Shown one piece after another: positions 32,274-33,312 of a stretch of 33,312 nucleotides of DNA (position 1 is its first letter; each line of letters opens with the position of its first letter). The notes beneath the pieces were generated by a model. That model saw nothing but the letters and a program-made list of their open reading frames with translations, was not told the DNA's origin and made no database searches. This DNA is from Tannerellaceae bacterium (GTDB lineage: Bacteria > Bacteroidota > Bacteroidia > Bacteroidales > Tannerellaceae), in NCBI GenBank assembly GCA_021203545.1, contig JAJQAZ010000057.1, positions 1 to 33,312 of the forward strand, read 5' to 3'. Position numbers and translations under genes: made by a program.

Positions 32274-33311
32274 TTACTTTTTTTCGTCAGGGGGAGCGGG
32301 TGTTTTGGGATGTTTTTCTTTGGGGAGTATGATTAGCCTGTATCCTTTCTTACGGATGTTGCGGAGTTCCAGTTCGGGAAATCTGCGGAGTTCGTCTCTT
32401 AAATTACTTACCAATTGTGTTAATACGTTGGATGTATCCTCTTCAGTGTTCCAGATATTTTTCCATAAGTCTTTGTTCAGTGCATGGAAATAAGGCGATT
32501 TCAACAATTCTTCCATAAATTCCATCATTTTATTAGTCAGATCTACCTCCCTTCCGTCGGTTGCCCACAACAAATTACGTTCCATATCCAGTGAAATAGT
32601 ATCAGTAATCGGATAACTGGTTGATTTTCTGATACGCAGGAATTCGTCTTCCGGTTCCGGTTTGGCTAAAGGTGTAAGTTTGATCCGGATAGATTTAACG
32701 ATCCGCCAACAACATACAATTAAACTGAGTACTAATCCCAAACCCATCAAAAAGAGCTTATTGAATTTGTTGGGTGAATAATAATATAACGTTTTGAACG
32801 ATACTTTATAATATCCGTGTAGAGAAATTTCCTCAAAAAATCCTGTTCTATACTCATCCAAACATACTGCTGTTTTAAAGAAAAGAGAATCTTTATTACT
32901 ATAAATCGTTTCCGCTTGATCACAATGTCTGTATTTTACACCCGTTTCCATATAAATATTTTGCTGTCTCAGCATGTCATTCCAAATACTATCCAGATCG
33001 TTTATCTGTAAAAACATCTTTTTCCATGCCATAACAGTTTGTGCAAGCATAGCACTTTTTTCTTCCAAGGATTTTTCTTCATACTCTTTTGTTCTTTTAA
33101 GTTTGATAGTACCTGCTGAAGAAGTTAATGTGCGGTATTCAGATTTTGTTGCCTCAGGTCTACGCTGATTACCTCGACGCACATTATTGTCTATTAGTCG
33201 TTTTTCTGTTTCTTCTATGGAAGCTTTAATAAAAAAATCTTGCAAATTTTGTTTACACTGTTGATTATTTATCTCACAATAAGAAATAAATTTAGTGCTC
33301 AAAGGGATAAA
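32274..33311 (-). CDS. Membrane-tethered winged-helix regulator, N-terminus cut by window edge
   Basis: The frame is open to the right edge of the window and lacks an ATG (a TTG sits at 33300-33302), so the true start probably lies outside. Counting from that TTG, residues about 10-175 are a helical, probably periplasmic, domain. Residues about 183-205 (LFLMGLGLVLSLIVCCWRIV) are a membrane helix. Residues about 235-328 look like an OmpR/ToxR-type winged helix: the start ISLDMERNLLW, VDLTNKMMEFMEELLKSP, a helix with VLTQLVSNLRDELRR, and the wing IRKKGYRLI. This is a one-component membrane-bound transcription factor with its DNA-binding part at the C-terminus, the reverse of ToxR. The signal sensed and the targets are unknown. 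A possible signal peptide would lie beyond the edge. Confidence 0.7.
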   Translation of the reverse strand, partial: FIPLSTKFISYCEINNQQCKQNLQDFFIKASIEETEKRLIDNNVRRGNQRRPEATKSEYRTLTSSAGTIKLKRTKEYEEKSLEEKSAMLAQTVMAWKKMFLQINDLDSIWNDMLRQQNIYMETGVKYRHCDQAETIYSNKDSLFFKTAVCLDEYRTGFFEEISLHGYYKVSFKTLYYYSPNKFNKLFLMGLGLVLSLIVCCWRIVKSIRIKLTPLAKPEPEDEFLRIRKSTSYPITDTISLDMERNLLWATDGREVDLTNKMMEFMEELLKSPYFHALNKDLWKNIWNTEEDTSNVLTQLVSNLRDELRRFPELELRNIRKKGYRLIILPKEKHPKTPAPPDEKK

Positions 33312-33312
33312 T

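Overview
The window reads as a chromosome segment of a Bacteroidales bacterium, probably from the Parabacteroides/Porphyromonas side of the order. The basis is protein family content (Rex, PorV, DUF4834, DUF5686, DUF1599, a BT_3928-type DoxX protein, OadG-A-B), tyrosine-recombinase type, and repeated upstream elements matching the Bacteroidetes -7 consensus TAnnTTTG. The genus is inference; no rRNA, tRNA or CRISPR array was found.

Layout. Positions 1-1422 hold a tyrosine recombinase on the minus strand and a hairpin behind a very short possible transcription unit; this looks like the end of a mobile or invertible element. From 1733 the sequence is core-like: rex, a FAH-family hydrolase, a frameshifted porV, ispF, a SUI1-type initiation factor and an AddA-like helicase-nuclease. 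Next come psd and pssA (phosphatidylethanolamine synthesis) and DUF4834. A BRO-N/Fic fusion with a His-to-Tyr change in the Fic motif follows. Then come tadA with a small overlapping gene, a divergent YraN, an MmcQ/YjbR protein and the biotin ligase birA. An 880-residue HEAT-like protein of unknown function and pyrH follow. A minus-strand block (GxGYxYP protein, lipoprotein endonuclease/phosphatase, TPR protein) faces a DUF5686 outer-membrane protein that is split at a run of ten G.

The right third carries oadG-oadA-oadB, a biotin-dependent Na+ pump whose biotin would be attached by BirA from the same window. A strong bidirectional terminator separates it from a minus-strand run: DUF1599, BT_3928-type DoxX protein, a possible 46-residue protein without an ATG, tpiA, a SPOR protein and folE. 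A gene-free stretch of about 790 bp is packed with inverted repeats. The window ends inside a membrane-tethered winged-helix regulator whose start lies outside.

The features least explained by ordinary annotation are: (1) the G10 tract that takes the DUF5686 protein out of frame by exactly one base, a candidate slipped-strand switch; (2) several intergenic elements of nested inverted repeats, some sharing sequence, which look like REP-type or miniature mobile elements; (3) the Fic fusion with altered catalytic residue; and (4) porV disruption with no porU beside it. No clearly new multi-gene system could be established from the sequence alone.
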